From positions 1 to 39,027 of the forward strand of contig CANQRD010000014.1 of the NCBI GenBank assembly GCA_947626185.1: a DNA stretch of 39,027 bases. Reading direction: 5' to 3'. Position numbers and translations under genes: made by a program. Under the pieces are notes generated by a model. The model was not told where the DNA came from. It did not search any database and saw only the letters and a list, made by a program, of their open reading frames with translations. This DNA comes from an uncultured Flavobacterium sp. (lineage in GTDB: Bacteria > Bacteroidota > Bacteroidia > Flavobacteriales > Flavobacteriaceae). Positions 16,071-25,147 of the stretch are shown piece by piece. Positions within the stretch are counted from its first letter, which is position 1; every line of letters starts with the position of its first letter.

Positions 16071-17053
16071 TAGTGAATATAATTTGAAAAATCTTTATGT
16101 GCTTCTTTTAACAACTCTTCCTTTGTCAGTGTTTTAAAATAATCTAATGTTAATTTCATTCCTTCTGCCCTATCAACCTTTGGTGTCCAATCTAAAATTG
16201 CTTTTGCTTTAGATATATCAGGACAACGCTGTAATGGATCATTTATTGGTAAATCTTTATAAATTATTTTTTGACTGCTATTTGTTAACTTAATAATTTC
16301 TTTGGCAAAATCTAAAATAGAAATTTCGTCTGGATTACCAATATTTACAGGTAATTGATAATTAGACAACAACAATCTAAATATTCCCTCTATTTGATCA
16401 TCAACATAACAAAAAGATCTAGTCTGACTTCCATCTCCAAAAACGGTTAAATCTTCTCCACGTAAAGCTTGTCCAATAAATGCAGGAATAACTCTTCCGT
16501 CATTTAAACGCATTCGTGGACCATAAGTATTAAAAATTCTTACAATTCTGGTTTCCAATCCATGAAAAGTATTATATGCCATTGTTATTGATTCTTGGAA
16601 TCGTTTTGCCTCATCATAAACACCTCTCGGTCCAATTGTATTTACATTGCCATAATATTCTTCACTTTGTGGATGTATTAAAGGATCTCCATAAACCTCA
16701 GAAGTAGATGCAATTAGAATTCTAGCTTTTTTAACTCTTGCCAATCCTAATAAATTATGCGTTCCTAAAGACCCAACTTTTAATGTTTGGATAGGTATTT
16801 TCAAATAGTCTATTGGACTAGCTGGTGAGGCGAAGTGTAAAATATAATCTAGTTCACCAGGTACGTGAACAAACTTTGATACGTCGTGATGGTAGAATTC
16901 AAAATTTTGTAGATGAAACAGATGTTGAATATTTTTAATATCGCCAGTTATGAGATTATCCATTGCAATAACATGAAATCCTTCATTAACAAACCTGTCA
17001 CATAAATGAGACCCCAGAAATCCTGCAGCTCCAGTAATTAAAACTCTTTTCAT
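16070..17053 (-). CDS. uxs: UDP-glucuronate decarboxylase (UDP-xylose synthase)
   Basis: Extended SDR enzyme that makes UDP-xylose from UDP-glucuronate for polysaccharide synthesis. NAD-binding GAAGFLG is at residues 8-14; the catalytic set is ASTSEVYG plus Tyr146/Lys150 in VYDEAK. The segments [11 protein letters not shown] and [10 protein letters not shown] are typical of the UXS group. I start it at ATG 17053 (327 residues). The longer frame from TTG 17077 would begin inside the predicted -7 box, so those eight residues are almost certainly not translated. It forms a two-gene unit with the sugar-phosphate transferase. Confidence 0.9.
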   Translation of the reverse strand: MKRVLITGAAGFLGSHLCDRFVNEGFHVIAMDNLITGDIKNIQHLFHLQNFEFYHHDVSKFVHVPGELDYILHFASPASPIDYLKIPIQTLKVGSLGTHNLLGLARVKKARILIASTSEVYGDPLIHPQSEEYYGNVNTIGPRGVYDEAKRFQESITMAYNTFHGLETRIVRIFNTYGPRMRLNDGRVIPAFIGQALRGEDLTVFGDGSQTRSFCYVDDQIEGIFRLLLSNYQLPVNIGNPDEISILDFAKEIIKLTNSSQKIIYKDLPINDPLQRCPDISKAKAILDWTPKVDRAEGMKLTLDYFKTLTKEELLKEAHKDFSNYIH

Positions 17054-17074
17054 CTGTTTTTTATAAAGATTAAC

Positions 17075-17082
17075 CAAAGTTA
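17075..17082 (-). promoter_or_regulatory. Predicted -7 box for the uxs-sugar transferase unit
   Basis: Minus-strand TAACTTTG matches TAnnTTTG exactly, 22 bases before the uxs ATG. A TTG is present 16 bases further upstream. It overlaps the alternative TTG start and so decides the uxs start. Confidence 0.45.
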
Positions 17083-17145
17083 CTCAAACTTCTTAATACA
17101 ATGAAAAGCCTATTAATAAATTATTACTTTTAGGATTAATACACT

Positions 17146-17153
17146 TACATTTG
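17146..17153 (+). promoter_or_regulatory. Predicted -7 box for the GT4 gene
   Basis: TACATTTG matches TAnnTTTG exactly, 26 bases before the ATG at 17180. No convincing -33 TTG is present. Confidence 0.4.
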
Positions 17154-17179
17154 TATTTAAACTAAACTTACTTTTATAA

Positions 17180-18259
17180 ATGAAAATTGTTCATGTTGTA
17201 GAATCTTTTGGCGGCGGTGTATATTCTTATTTTAAAGATTTAGCAGCGTTTTTTAGTCAATTTACAGATATTGAGACAATAATCATTTATAGTAATCAAC
17301 GTAAAGAAATAACCCAGCAACAAATAGATGTTGATTTTCCTGCCAACATTCAATTAATTAATATTGCAATGGAAAGGGAATTAAAACCAATTAACGATTT
17401 AAAATCAACCTTTACATTAAGAAAATTATTGAAAGAACTTCAACCAAATGTTGTTCATTTACACTCTTCTAAGGCAGGTGTTATTGGTCGATGGGCTACT
17501 TTTTTAAACGGTAATAAATGTAAAGTTTTTTACACACCTCATGGATATTCTTTTTTAAGAGAAGATGTATCCCATGTAAAAAAGAAATTATTTTACAGTA
17601 TCGAAAAAATTACTCAACTTTTTTTTGGAGGCACAACAATAGCTTGTGGAGATACTGAATATAAAATTGCAAAAAGAATAGGAAAATCGCTTTTAGTTAG
17701 AAATGGCATAGATTTAAATCTTCTTGAACAATTTTATGAAAAAAGAGACAATTCAACTAGACAATTAGTCATTGGAACTATTGGTCGAATATCGTATCAA
17801 AAAAACCCCACGCTTTTCAACGCTATTGCTTTGCAATTCCCTGAACATATGTTCTTTTGGATTGGTGATGGGGAATTGAATCATTTATTAACAGCTCCAA
17901 ATATTACTATTACAGGTTGGTTTACCAATAACGTAGCAGTTTTTCCGTATTTAAACCAACTTGATTTATATATTCAGACATCTTTATGGGAAGGATTACC
18001 TATTGCAGTATTAGAAGCAATGGCTTTTAGAAAACCTATCATTGCCACTAATGTTATAGGTAATAAAGATATTGTAATAAATGATTATAATGGTTTTCTT
18101 TTTAACTCAGCTAGTGAATTATATCCAATTATAAAAAAACTGGAGCGACCAGATTATAGATTGCAATTAGGTAACCAAGCTTTCGAAAACTGTACAATTT
18201 ATTTTGACAAAAATAAAAACTTTAACTTATTGCTCGATTATTACCAAAGAAACCTGTAG
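17180..18259 (+). CDS. Glycosyltransferase family 4
   Basis: Retaining GT-B glycosyltransferase of the polysaccharide region. The N-terminus MKIVHVVESFGGGVYSYF is typical of GT4. The C-terminal donor domain has VIGTIGRISYQKNPTLF and the EGLPIAVLEAMAFRKPIIAT segment containing the E-x7-E motif. Length (359 residues) is normal, and no membrane segment is seen. It is the only polysaccharide gene here on the plus strand; it diverges from uxs with its own -7 box and its last 38 bases overlap the convergent polymerase/ligase gene. Donor and acceptor are unknown. Confidence 0.88.
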   Translation: MKIVHVVESFGGGVYSYFKDLAAFFSQFTDIETIIIYSNQRKEITQQQIDVDFPANIQLINIAMERELKPINDLKSTFTLRKLLKELQPNVVHLHSSKAGVIGRWATFLNGNKCKVFYTPHGYSFLREDVSHVKKKLFYSIEKITQLFFGGTTIACGDTEYKIAKRIGKSLLVRNGIDLNLLEQFYEKRDNSTRQLVIGTIGRISYQKNPTLFNAIALQFPEHMFFWIGDGELNHLLTAPNITITGWFTNNVAVFPYLNQLDLYIQTSLWEGLPIAVLEAMAFRKPIIATNVIGNKDIVINDYNGFLFNSASELYPIIKKLERPDYRLQLGNQAFENCTIYFDKNKNFNLLLDYYQRNL

Positions 18260-19490
18260 GGGTTTGCAAGCTCTTACGATTAAAAAAATTGTCTAATAAA
18301 AGAATTAAGCCGATTGTAAAACCCATAAAATACGAGCCAAGCTGAATATCAAATAGGTTTTCTACACAACAAAAATTGAATAATAAACAAAGTAATGCTG
18401 TTGAATAAAAATTAGTTCTTACCTTAATGAATAAAGTGATAAAAACAGATAAAAACAAACCAAAACCAACCGTACCCGTTAATACTAAATACTCTAAAAA
18501 TTGGTTGTGAGTGTTAAATAATGCATCTAGAAAATAGCCTCTCAATCTATTGTTTATTGTCTTACGATCGTAACAGTCGGCTAATTTATCTTCCAGTATT
18601 TGTACCTTCCCAACACCAAAAAAAACATTGGTGCTATTTTCTAGCCAAATACTTTTAGTACATTTCCAAATAATAACACGTGGTTCTTTTTCTGCCAATG
18701 AATTTATTATTTCCTCATTATCAAATGAGGCCAATGCAAAACGTTGTTTTAGAGTATCACTTAATGTAAAAACGCTTAATATACCTAGTAAAAAAAAAGT
18801 AGAAAAGTACAGCTTTTTCTTCCAAGTTGTTTTTAAATAGAAGAAAGCATACACAAAAGCTAAAAAAATCAACGATAATAACTGTACCCTATTACCAACA
18901 AATATTAAGTACGAGAAGAAAATAAGAGGTATAAACAACCAAAATTTATTTGTATTACCAATTTTCTTCTCTAGATTATACATAAAAAAACTTAATACTA
19001 TACCTATTCCTAACAAAAATCCTAAATATGGACGGTCTACAATTAACATAGGATTGATATGTGCACCAGCAACTAAATTAAACTCTTCTGATTGAAAATA
19101 ATAATTTAGTATGTTGTAACATCCTCCCAAAACAACAAGCCCTAAACAGCCTATAAACACTTTAATAAACCACCTTATGTCTAATATTCTTGTCATTACA
19201 AAAAGTGATCCTATAAAAAGAAATAACAATCCTATTCTTTTTTCCGATAACTCAAAGTTAAAAACACCATGTAATAGTTGATAAAGAAAAAATAATAACA
19301 CAACACTATATACCACAACATTCTCTTTAAAGTTGTTGTAAATTGATTCTCTATCTTTTAAAATAGTAATAACTGAAGTAAATAATAAAAGGAGTAAAGC
19401 AATATTTACTATTTTAAAATCGAATACTAAGCATACTAGATAAAAAGACAACAAAAGGTAATTTATCTTATTTAATACAATAGCTTTCAT
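18222..19490 (-). CDS. O-antigen ligase/polymerase family membrane protein
   Basis: A 422-residue protein with about ten membrane helices. The large loop near residues 285-335 holds FFGVGKVQI and TLFNTHNQFLEYLVLTG-like sequence (ALFNTHNQFLEYL), the pattern of the Wzy/WaaL ligase domain. It either polymerises repeat units or ligates the glycan to its carrier. It is the last gene of the polysaccharide unit, overlapping the GT2 gene by one base and the opposing GT4 gene by 38 bases. A second protein of this kind lies two genes upstream, so one may be the polymerase and the other the ligase. Confidence 0.8.
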   Translation of the reverse strand: MKAIVLNKINYLLLSFYLVCLVFDFKIVNIALLLLLFTSVITILKDRESIYNNFKENVVVYSVVLLFFLYQLLHGVFNFELSEKRIGLLFLFIGSLFVMTRILDIRWFIKVFIGCLGLVVLGGCYNILNYYFQSEEFNLVAGAHINPMLIVDRPYLGFLLGIGIVLSFFMYNLEKKIGNTNKFWLFIPLIFFSYLIFVGNRVQLLSLIFLAFVYAFFYLKTTWKKKLYFSTFFLLGILSVFTLSDTLKQRFALASFDNEEIINSLAEKEPRVIIWKCTKSIWLENSTNVFFGVGKVQILEDKLADCYDRKTINNRLRGYFLDALFNTHNQFLEYLVLTGTVGFGLFLSVFITLFIKVRTNFYSTALLCLLFNFCCVENLFDIQLGSYFMGFTIGLILLLDNFFNRKSLQTPTGFFGNNRAIS

Positions 19491-20284
19491 TAGTTACAAA
19501 TATTAGTAATTATACAACGTCTAAAAAACTTACAATTTGAAAAAACAACCACAACAGAATACATTACAAAGGATAACTTCCTCTCCTTATATAATTGTCT
19601 AAAGTTACTCAATTCTCCTTTCTGCATTTTGAAAATATTACTAGATAAACCTTTATCCCCATAACTTCTTTTACCATGGATATTCATGCTCAAAGGAAAG
19701 TTTGTTGAAACTCCAAAATATTTTTTTTTATCAGTAGCTAACAGTTCTAAAAAAAATCGATAATCTTCTGAATATTTTTGATTTTCGTTAAACCTAAGTT
19801 CTCGAATCACATCTTTTTTTACCATTGTTGATGGAGTTACAAAAAAGTTTTTAAAGCATAATTGCGAAAATCGAACGACAGAAAGCTTCTTTTTCTTAGC
19901 TTGCCAATTACCCGAAGGGCCACCTAAAATTAAAGCATTAGGATAGCTTTTAATAATTGCTAATTGTATATCCAATTTATCTTCTATCCACATGTCATCA
20001 GAATCAAGAAAGGCTATCCAATTGCCCTTTGCAACAGCTAAACCCTTATTTCTAGCCACAGATGGTCCTTGATTAACTTGATCTATTATTACAAAATCTA
20101 TCAATATATCTTGGTATGAAGACTTAATTTTATGTAATACTTCTAAAGTAGAATCACTTGAGCCATCATTAATTAAAATAATCTCTTTTACCTTTTGTTT
20201 TTGGTTGACCACTGATTCCACACATTGACCAATTGTTTCTGAACAATTATAACACGGAATAACTACAGAAATACTAATGTTCAT
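19490..20284 (-). CDS. Glycosyltransferase family 2
   Basis: Inverting GT-A glycosyltransferase. It opens with ISVVIPCYNCSETIGQCVESV, then LINDGSSDST, NQGPSVARNKGL and FLDSDD (the DxD metal motif near residue 94). 264 residues, ordinary for small GT2 enzymes. The C-terminus has one hydrophobic stretch (FVMYSVVVVFSNC) that may attach it to the membrane. Its first 11 bases overlap the end of the upstream polymerase-like gene. Probably adds one sugar of the repeat unit. Confidence 0.88.
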   Translation of the reverse strand: MNISISVVIPCYNCSETIGQCVESVVNQKQKVKEIILINDGSSDSTLEVLHKIKSSYQDILIDFVIIDQVNQGPSVARNKGLAVAKGNWIAFLDSDDMWIEDKLDIQLAIIKSYPNALILGGPSGNWQAKKKKLSVVRFSQLCFKNFFVTPSTMVKKDVIRELRFNENQKYSEDYRFFLELLATDKKKYFGVSTNFPLSMNIHGKRSYGDKGLSSNIFKMQKGELSNFRQLYKERKLSFVMYSVVVVFSNCKFFRRCIITNICN

Positions 20285-21668
20285 CTTGATTTGAGGATTT
20301 TATCAGAAAAAAATTCTTATTCATAAAAAGTAAAATTGTGAAACATAGCCAAAAACCAAACTGTCTAAAAAAATCTATTTGTAACCAATTAATTGCAAAA
20401 CCAACAAAAGATATAAATAACGTAATAGCTAATATACGAGAAATACCGGTCTCTAAACGCAGTAATCGCCTAGTTTGCCGTAAACATTCTACTTGAAAAA
20501 AAATAAAAATTGCACAACCTATAATGCCAAGTTCTGCTAATAATCTTGTATATATATTAAAATCAGGAGGGAAATCAGGCACATTTTCATTTAAATACCA
20601 CTTAGAAAACTCAAAATTATCTTTTATTGCCCAATTGGGATAATGATCTCGTTTATGAAAAGTATTTTGTCCTAAACCAACTCCTATTAAATAATGCTCT
20701 TTAAAAACTTGTAAAGTAGCATATTGCATACCATATCTTGATTGATTTGATATGTTATTTTCTACAGTAAAGAAATTTAATTTATTATTAATTTTTTGAA
20801 CAATATCTGCTGAAAAAACAACGCATAAAGTAGCTGCTGAAATAATACCAATTCTGACTATTTTCTTTACTATTTTGCTATTTAAAAAATAAAAATAATA
20901 GATAACTAAGAAAACAAAGAATTGAAAAAACACTATTACAGTTGCTGCCCTTGCACCAGACTTTACTACTAAAACAAGAACTAATATGGCAGGAATACTG
21001 CCTAGCCATTTATTCTTTTCTGTAAAAATATAACTCAACATCCAACCAGCAACAAAAATTAAATAATTACCTAAAGATGGAACTTCAAAAGCTACAGATG
21101 ATAATCGATTAAAATAAAAAGTTTCTTTATTAATAAACGGCAGATAATTAAAGGCTAATACAATTTTTCTAATGAAATCATGTTGACTATTTATTACTAA
21201 TAACTCAAGTAATCCATACAAAAACACAAAAATAAAACTATAGGTAATTGTTTTTCGAATGGTAAAAAAAACTTGTTCTAACGACCATGATCTAATTGTA
21301 TTCCAGAAGAAATAAATCAAAAATACAGAAGAAATTATCAAAGAAATCAATTGTGAAAAAAAACGACTATTTCCTGTTCTAAATTTAAAAAAATGATCTT
21401 GAATAGATTCGATATTTAAAGTATAAGATAATAAACTCCATATTATAAAGGCAAATACAATTAAAATTAAGGAATATTTATAGGGAAAGTAAAACGTTTT
21501 TTTCTTGAATAGCGAAAATAAAAAAAGTAGTATTCCTCCCAACAACCATGGATAAATAGCCGATTCTTTAGCATATTCTTTAAGAATTTGCATTCCTTGA
21601 AAATTAGTAAATGGAATAAGAAATATTCCAAGAACAAAAAACCATTTACATAACTGCTTTAACGACAT
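20274..21668 (-). CDS. O-antigen polymerase/ligase family membrane protein (Wzy-like)
   Basis: A 464-residue protein with roughly ten to twelve membrane helices. It has a periplasmic-type loop around residues 325-385 containing YLIGVGLGQNTFH and FNIYTRLLAELGIIG, the Wzy/WaaL-like signature. Its position between the flippase and a GT2 gene makes polymerase (Wzy) the better guess, with the 18222-19490 protein as the alternative or as ligase. Sequence divergence in this group prevents a firm choice. Confidence 0.78.
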   Translation of the reverse strand: MSLKQLCKWFFVLGIFLIPFTNFQGMQILKEYAKESAIYPWLLGGILLFLFSLFKKKTFYFPYKYSLILIVFAFIIWSLLSYTLNIESIQDHFFKFRTGNSRFFSQLISLIISSVFLIYFFWNTIRSWSLEQVFFTIRKTITYSFIFVFLYGLLELLVINSQHDFIRKIVLAFNYLPFINKETFYFNRLSSVAFEVPSLGNYLIFVAGWMLSYIFTEKNKWLGSIPAILVLVLVVKSGARAATVIVFFQFFVFLVIYYFYFLNSKIVKKIVRIGIISAATLCVVFSADIVQKINNKLNFFTVENNISNQSRYGMQYATLQVFKEHYLIGVGLGQNTFHKRDHYPNWAIKDNFEFSKWYLNENVPDFPPDFNIYTRLLAELGIIGCAIFIFFQVECLRQTRRLLRLETGISRILAITLFISFVGFAINWLQIDFFRQFGFWLCFTILLFMNKNFFLIKSSNQDEH

Positions 21669-21675
21669 TCTTTAA

Positions 21676-22902
21676 TTAATTCTTCTTTATTAATCGCTTT
21701 TCACCAACCCATATCATTAAACTAAATACAACAAATGTTGAAATTACATTTGTTCCAATAGCTCCAATAATACCGTACTTTGGCAATAAAATTACTATTG
21801 AAAGCAAATTAGCTAAAGCACCAACTATCATAATATAAAAACGTATTTTCTGTTTATTAAAAGCAACCAAAAGCATCTCATATCCAGCAAAAATAAAACT
21901 CAATAATATTATCATTAATACCCCTAAAAATGCAATATTAATATTTGGTTCATTTTCTATTTTAAGCAATTTAGTCAATATAATATCTTTGAAGAAATAC
22001 ATCAATCCAAGAATTATCAAAAGAACTGGAATAGCCATTTTTTGCAATCTTCCAAAAATTTGCATTTTTTCATTATCAGAAGCATTCTTTATTTGATTTA
22101 ATAAAACTTGTGAAAATGCCAAGTTCAACAACGCAAATGGAGCTACAAGCAGTAAAAGAGCTCTGTACTCCCCATAAATATCATCAGCTATAAACAAAGG
22201 CAAAATCAACATTCCCCCCTGTAAAAATGATGCTGTAACAATATCTTGAAAACCGTAATACTTTCGTTCTTGCCAAATTGTTTTTAAAGATTCTTTGCAA
22301 AAAAGACCTTTTATTAAATGATATGAAAACTCATTCCTTGCCTGATATATCAAAAAACTAATTGTTACTAGATTAAAAATGATAAGATAAATCATGATTA
22401 TTTGTACATCTAGCACATTAATGAAATAGATATAAGCTGTTAGTAAAAAAACTAAAATTGAAAAAACTATATTCGATTGAAGCTCAATATAAAACTTACC
22501 TATGCCTTTTAAAAATGAATAAAATATTGTATTAATACTGAATAAAATACCCAATAAAAGTCCTAGATAAATTAAAAAGCCATATTTATTTAAGTTAGCA
22601 ACATCTATAACAAACAAAATTATGAATGCCAGTAAACTAAAAAAGGTAAGTACTATAAATGAAGATAGTAAAGTTTTGCTATTATCTTTATTCTCATTTA
22701 CCTCTTTTATAAGAAAAAACTGACTGCCAAATGGCAAAACAGATACTAAAATATTAGCAAATGAATAAACAAATGAAAAAGTTCCGAAAGGTACTATTCC
22801 CAAGCTTATCAATAAAACAATGTTCATCAACCATCTAGAGCCAAACTGTAATCCTAAAGAAAAATTATTAATTACTATGTTTTTCAGAAACTCTTTATTC
22901 AT
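21676..22902 (-). CDS. Polysaccharide flippase, Wzx/MATE-like
   Basis: A 408-residue membrane protein with about twelve hydrophobic segments, beginning NIVINNFSLGLQFGSRWLMNIVLL, and the weakly conserved look of Wzx-type exporters (FGTFSFVYSFANILVSVLPFG). It would move undecaprenyl-linked repeat units across the inner membrane. Neighbours are rfbD and the Wzy-like gene, consistent with a Wzx/Wzy pathway. No catalytic motif is expected or seen. Confidence 0.82.
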   Translation of the reverse strand: MNKEFLKNIVINNFSLGLQFGSRWLMNIVLLISLGIVPFGTFSFVYSFANILVSVLPFGSQFFLIKEVNENKDNSKTLLSSFIVLTFFSLLAFIILFVIDVANLNKYGFLIYLGLLLGILFSINTIFYSFLKGIGKFYIELQSNIVFSILVFLLTAYIYFINVLDVQIIMIYLIIFNLVTISFLIYQARNEFSYHLIKGLFCKESLKTIWQERKYYGFQDIVTASFLQGGMLILPLFIADDIYGEYRALLLLVAPFALLNLAFSQVLLNQIKNASDNEKMQIFGRLQKMAIPVLLIILGLMYFFKDIILTKLLKIENEPNINIAFLGVLMIILLSFIFAGYEMLLVAFNKQKIRFYIMIVGALANLLSIVILLPKYGIIGAIGTNVISTFVVFSLMIWVGEKRLIKKN

Positions 22903-22913
22903 TCCGTCACTAT

Positions 22914-23711
22914 TTATCTAATAAAAATATCCTCTAAACTATTCTCAAGAACACTATACTTTGGTCGTTGTGCCTTTGTTGAATATTCTGAAGATGCAAT
23001 TGCATTTACTTTTATATTAATATTATTCTCTTTAAAAATAGATACAGCAAAATCATACCAACTGCAAATTTTGTTTCCTCTAAAATGATATAATCCGTAA
23101 GATTTATTTTCTTGCAATAAATACATTATAAATTCACAAACATCTATTGCGTTAGTTGGACATCCTATCTGATCGTTTACAACGCTTATTTCATTTTCAG
23201 TCTGTGCCAATTTTAGCATTGTATTTTTAAAATTGTGTCCAAAATCTGAATATACCCAAGAAGTTCTAATAATGTAATATTTATTTGCTATTTCCTGAAT
23301 ATATTGTTCTCCTTTTAATTTAGATGCGCCATAAACGTTTATAGGATTTGGAAAATCATTTATTTTATAAGGTTCTGTTTTTTCACCATCAAAAACAAAA
23401 TCGGTTGAAGTATGGACTAATATTACGTCAAATTCCCAACAAACTTTAGCAAGATTCTTACTTCCTTCTGCATTTACTAAATAAGCTTTTTCTTTTTCTA
23501 CCTCTGCCTTTTCTACATTGGTATAAGCCGCAAAATTTAAACAAACATTTGGTTTGTATTTTTCAAAAATAGAAACACAGTTATCATAATTTGAAATATC
23601 TAACAATTCGCTATTAAAAAACTCAAATTGCACATTTGAATATTGGCTCACGATAGATTGTAAGGCTTGTCCCATTTGTCCGTTTGCTCCAGTTACAATT
23701 ACTTTTTTCAT
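22914..23711 (-). CDS. rfbD: dTDP-4-dehydrorhamnose reductase
   Basis: Final step in dTDP-L-rhamnose synthesis. SDR fold with GANGQMGQAL at residues 8-17, NFAAYTNVEKAE, TDFVFDGE, and YGASKLKGEQ (Tyr/Lys catalytic pair), all RfbD-like. Length of 265 residues is slightly short of the usual 280-300 but contains all core motifs. It overlaps rfbC by four bases. rfbA and rfbB, needed for the first two steps, are not in this window and must lie elsewhere. Confidence 0.9.
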   Translation of the reverse strand: MKKVIVTGANGQMGQALQSIVSQYSNVQFEFFNSELLDISNYDNCVSIFEKYKPNVCLNFAAYTNVEKAEVEKEKAYLVNAEGSKNLAKVCWEFDVILVHTSTDFVFDGEKTEPYKINDFPNPINVYGASKLKGEQYIQEIANKYYIIRTSWVYSDFGHNFKNTMLKLAQTENEISVVNDQIGCPTNAIDVCEFIMYLLQENKSYGLYHFRGNKICSWYDFAVSIFKENNINIKVNAIASSEYSTKAQRPKYSVLENSLEDIFIR

Positions 23712-24256
23712 AATGGTTGAATCTCCTTAAAGCTTGGCAAAAGTTTATCTTTTTCAGAAACAATAAATTCTATGTCTAATTTAGGCCAATCAATACTTAA
23801 ATCTGGGTCATTGTAAATTATTCCTCCCTCGTCGGATTTACTATAAAAATTATCACATTTATATGAAAAAATAACGGTTTCACTCAAAACCAAAAAACCA
23901 TGTGCAAATCCTCTAGGAATAAACAGTTGTTGGTATGATTGATCATCTAAAATCATCAACATATACTGTCCATAAGTAGTTGATTTAGCTCTTAAATCAA
24001 CTATTACATCTAGTATTTTTCCTTGAATAACCCTAATTAGTTTTGCTTGTTGAGCATTTCCTTTTTGAAAATGCAAACCTCTTAAGACTCCTTTAGTTGA
24101 AAATGATTGATTGTCTTGTACAAAATTTACTTTTAATCCCGTTTTCTCTTCAAAGGTTTGTTGATTAAAGCTTTCGAAAAAATAACCTCTATCATCTCTA
24201 AAAACTTTTGGTTCGATGATAAAACAATCTGTAAATTTTGTAGGTATAACTTTCAT
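23708..24256 (-). CDS. rfbC: dTDP-4-dehydrorhamnose 3,5-epimerase
   Basis: Third step of dTDP-L-rhamnose synthesis. A 182-residue cupin with VFRDDRGYFFESF, NFVQDNQSFSTKGVLRGLHFQ (catalytic His in the RGLHFQ segment), FIPRGFAHGFLVLSE and CDNFYSKSDEGGI. Full length. Four-base overlap with the following rfbD shows tight coupling. It sits after the Wzz-like gene in the ten-gene unit. Confidence 0.94.
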   Translation of the reverse strand: MKVIPTKFTDCFIIEPKVFRDDRGYFFESFNQQTFEEKTGLKVNFVQDNQSFSTKGVLRGLHFQKGNAQQAKLIRVIQGKILDVIVDLRAKSTTYGQYMLMILDDQSYQQLFIPRGFAHGFLVLSETVIFSYKCDNFYSKSDEGGIIYNDPDLSIDWPKLDIEFIVSEKDKLLPSFKEIQPL

Positions 24257-24258
24257 GT

Positions 24259-25140
24259 TTACATTTTCTTTTTATAATATTTCAACAAATCTATTAATCC
24301 GCCTAACAATAATAACAATACAACGTATTTAAAACTATCTATTACCATTTTTTTTATAGGTGATAATCCTGCTGATTCTCTTTCAACTTTAAAATAATCA
24401 ACAATATAAATAACATTGGATGTTGTTAGCTTTTCTTGTTCTAGGCTAGCTATTTGATCAATTAGGTATTGTTGTAATTTTACTGCGTCAATTCCTTTTA
24501 AAGGAAGTGATTCTGTAGACGCTAATGCTTGTCTTAAAGTCATTAATTGATTGTCTATTCGTTGATTTTCTATTTTCTGTTTTGTTGCAAAAAACACATT
24601 CTCATCAAAATGATTTTTTATTTTTAATAGAAAGGCATTAATATCAAAAGTTGGTAAAGCATCTAATTGTAATAATTGAAAACGATAATTTTTACTCAGG
24701 GGATAATTGTGTATAACATCCTCAAAAGTTTCTAACTTAGTATTTACACTTTTAAAAATAGAAACACGTAAACTATCTTTCTCTAAAAAAGTATATAAAT
24801 CATCAACACCTACTAGTTTAGATTTCTGAATAGCATTATCCTCAATTTTATCTTTAAAATTACTGCTAACTATCTGATCCAAATAATCAATACTTTCAAA
24901 TTGAGGTACTAATAAAATATTATAAGATAAATCTTTTGTCACATTGCTTTCAGATCCTAAATAACCTTTTATATTCTCAAAATTGATAAAAAAACTTATT
25001 AATAAGCCAATAAGTATCAAATACCATTGACGAAAAATAAAAAAGCCAATAGCCTCAATAAATGAAGCTACGGCATTTTTAATATCAATCAAATTTATTT
25101 CATCCGTTTCTTTCGAATGATTATTGTTATTGTTTGTCAT
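24259..25140 (-). CDS. Wzz-like chain-length/membrane regulator
   Basis: A 293-residue protein with the topology of polysaccharide co-polymerases: a charged N-terminal tail, a membrane helix near residues 38-52, a long periplasmic part with predicted helices around 190-250, and a C-terminal helix near 268-287 followed by a basic tail. The GLSPIKKMVIDSFKY segment before the second helix recalls the proline-rich motif of Wzz. No kinase domain. Its place before rfbC fits control of glycan chain length. Sequence similarity by eye is weak. Confidence 0.6.
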   Translation of the reverse strand: MTNNNNNHSKETDEINLIDIKNAVASFIEAIGFFIFRQWYLILIGLLISFFINFENIKGYLGSESNVTKDLSYNILLVPQFESIDYLDQIVSSNFKDKIEDNAIQKSKLVGVDDLYTFLEKDSLRVSIFKSVNTKLETFEDVIHNYPLSKNYRFQLLQLDALPTFDINAFLLKIKNHFDENVFFATKQKIENQRIDNQLMTLRQALASTESLPLKGIDAVKLQQYLIDQIASLEQEKLTTSNVIYIVDYFKVERESAGLSPIKKMVIDSFKYVVLLLLLGGLIDLLKYYKKKM

Positions 25141-25147
25141 ATTTTAT

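Noticed and set aside
17054..17077. Longer start of the UDP-glucuronate decarboxylase (TTG 17077)
   Set aside because: The TTG lies inside an exact -7 promoter box, so it would not be in the transcript.
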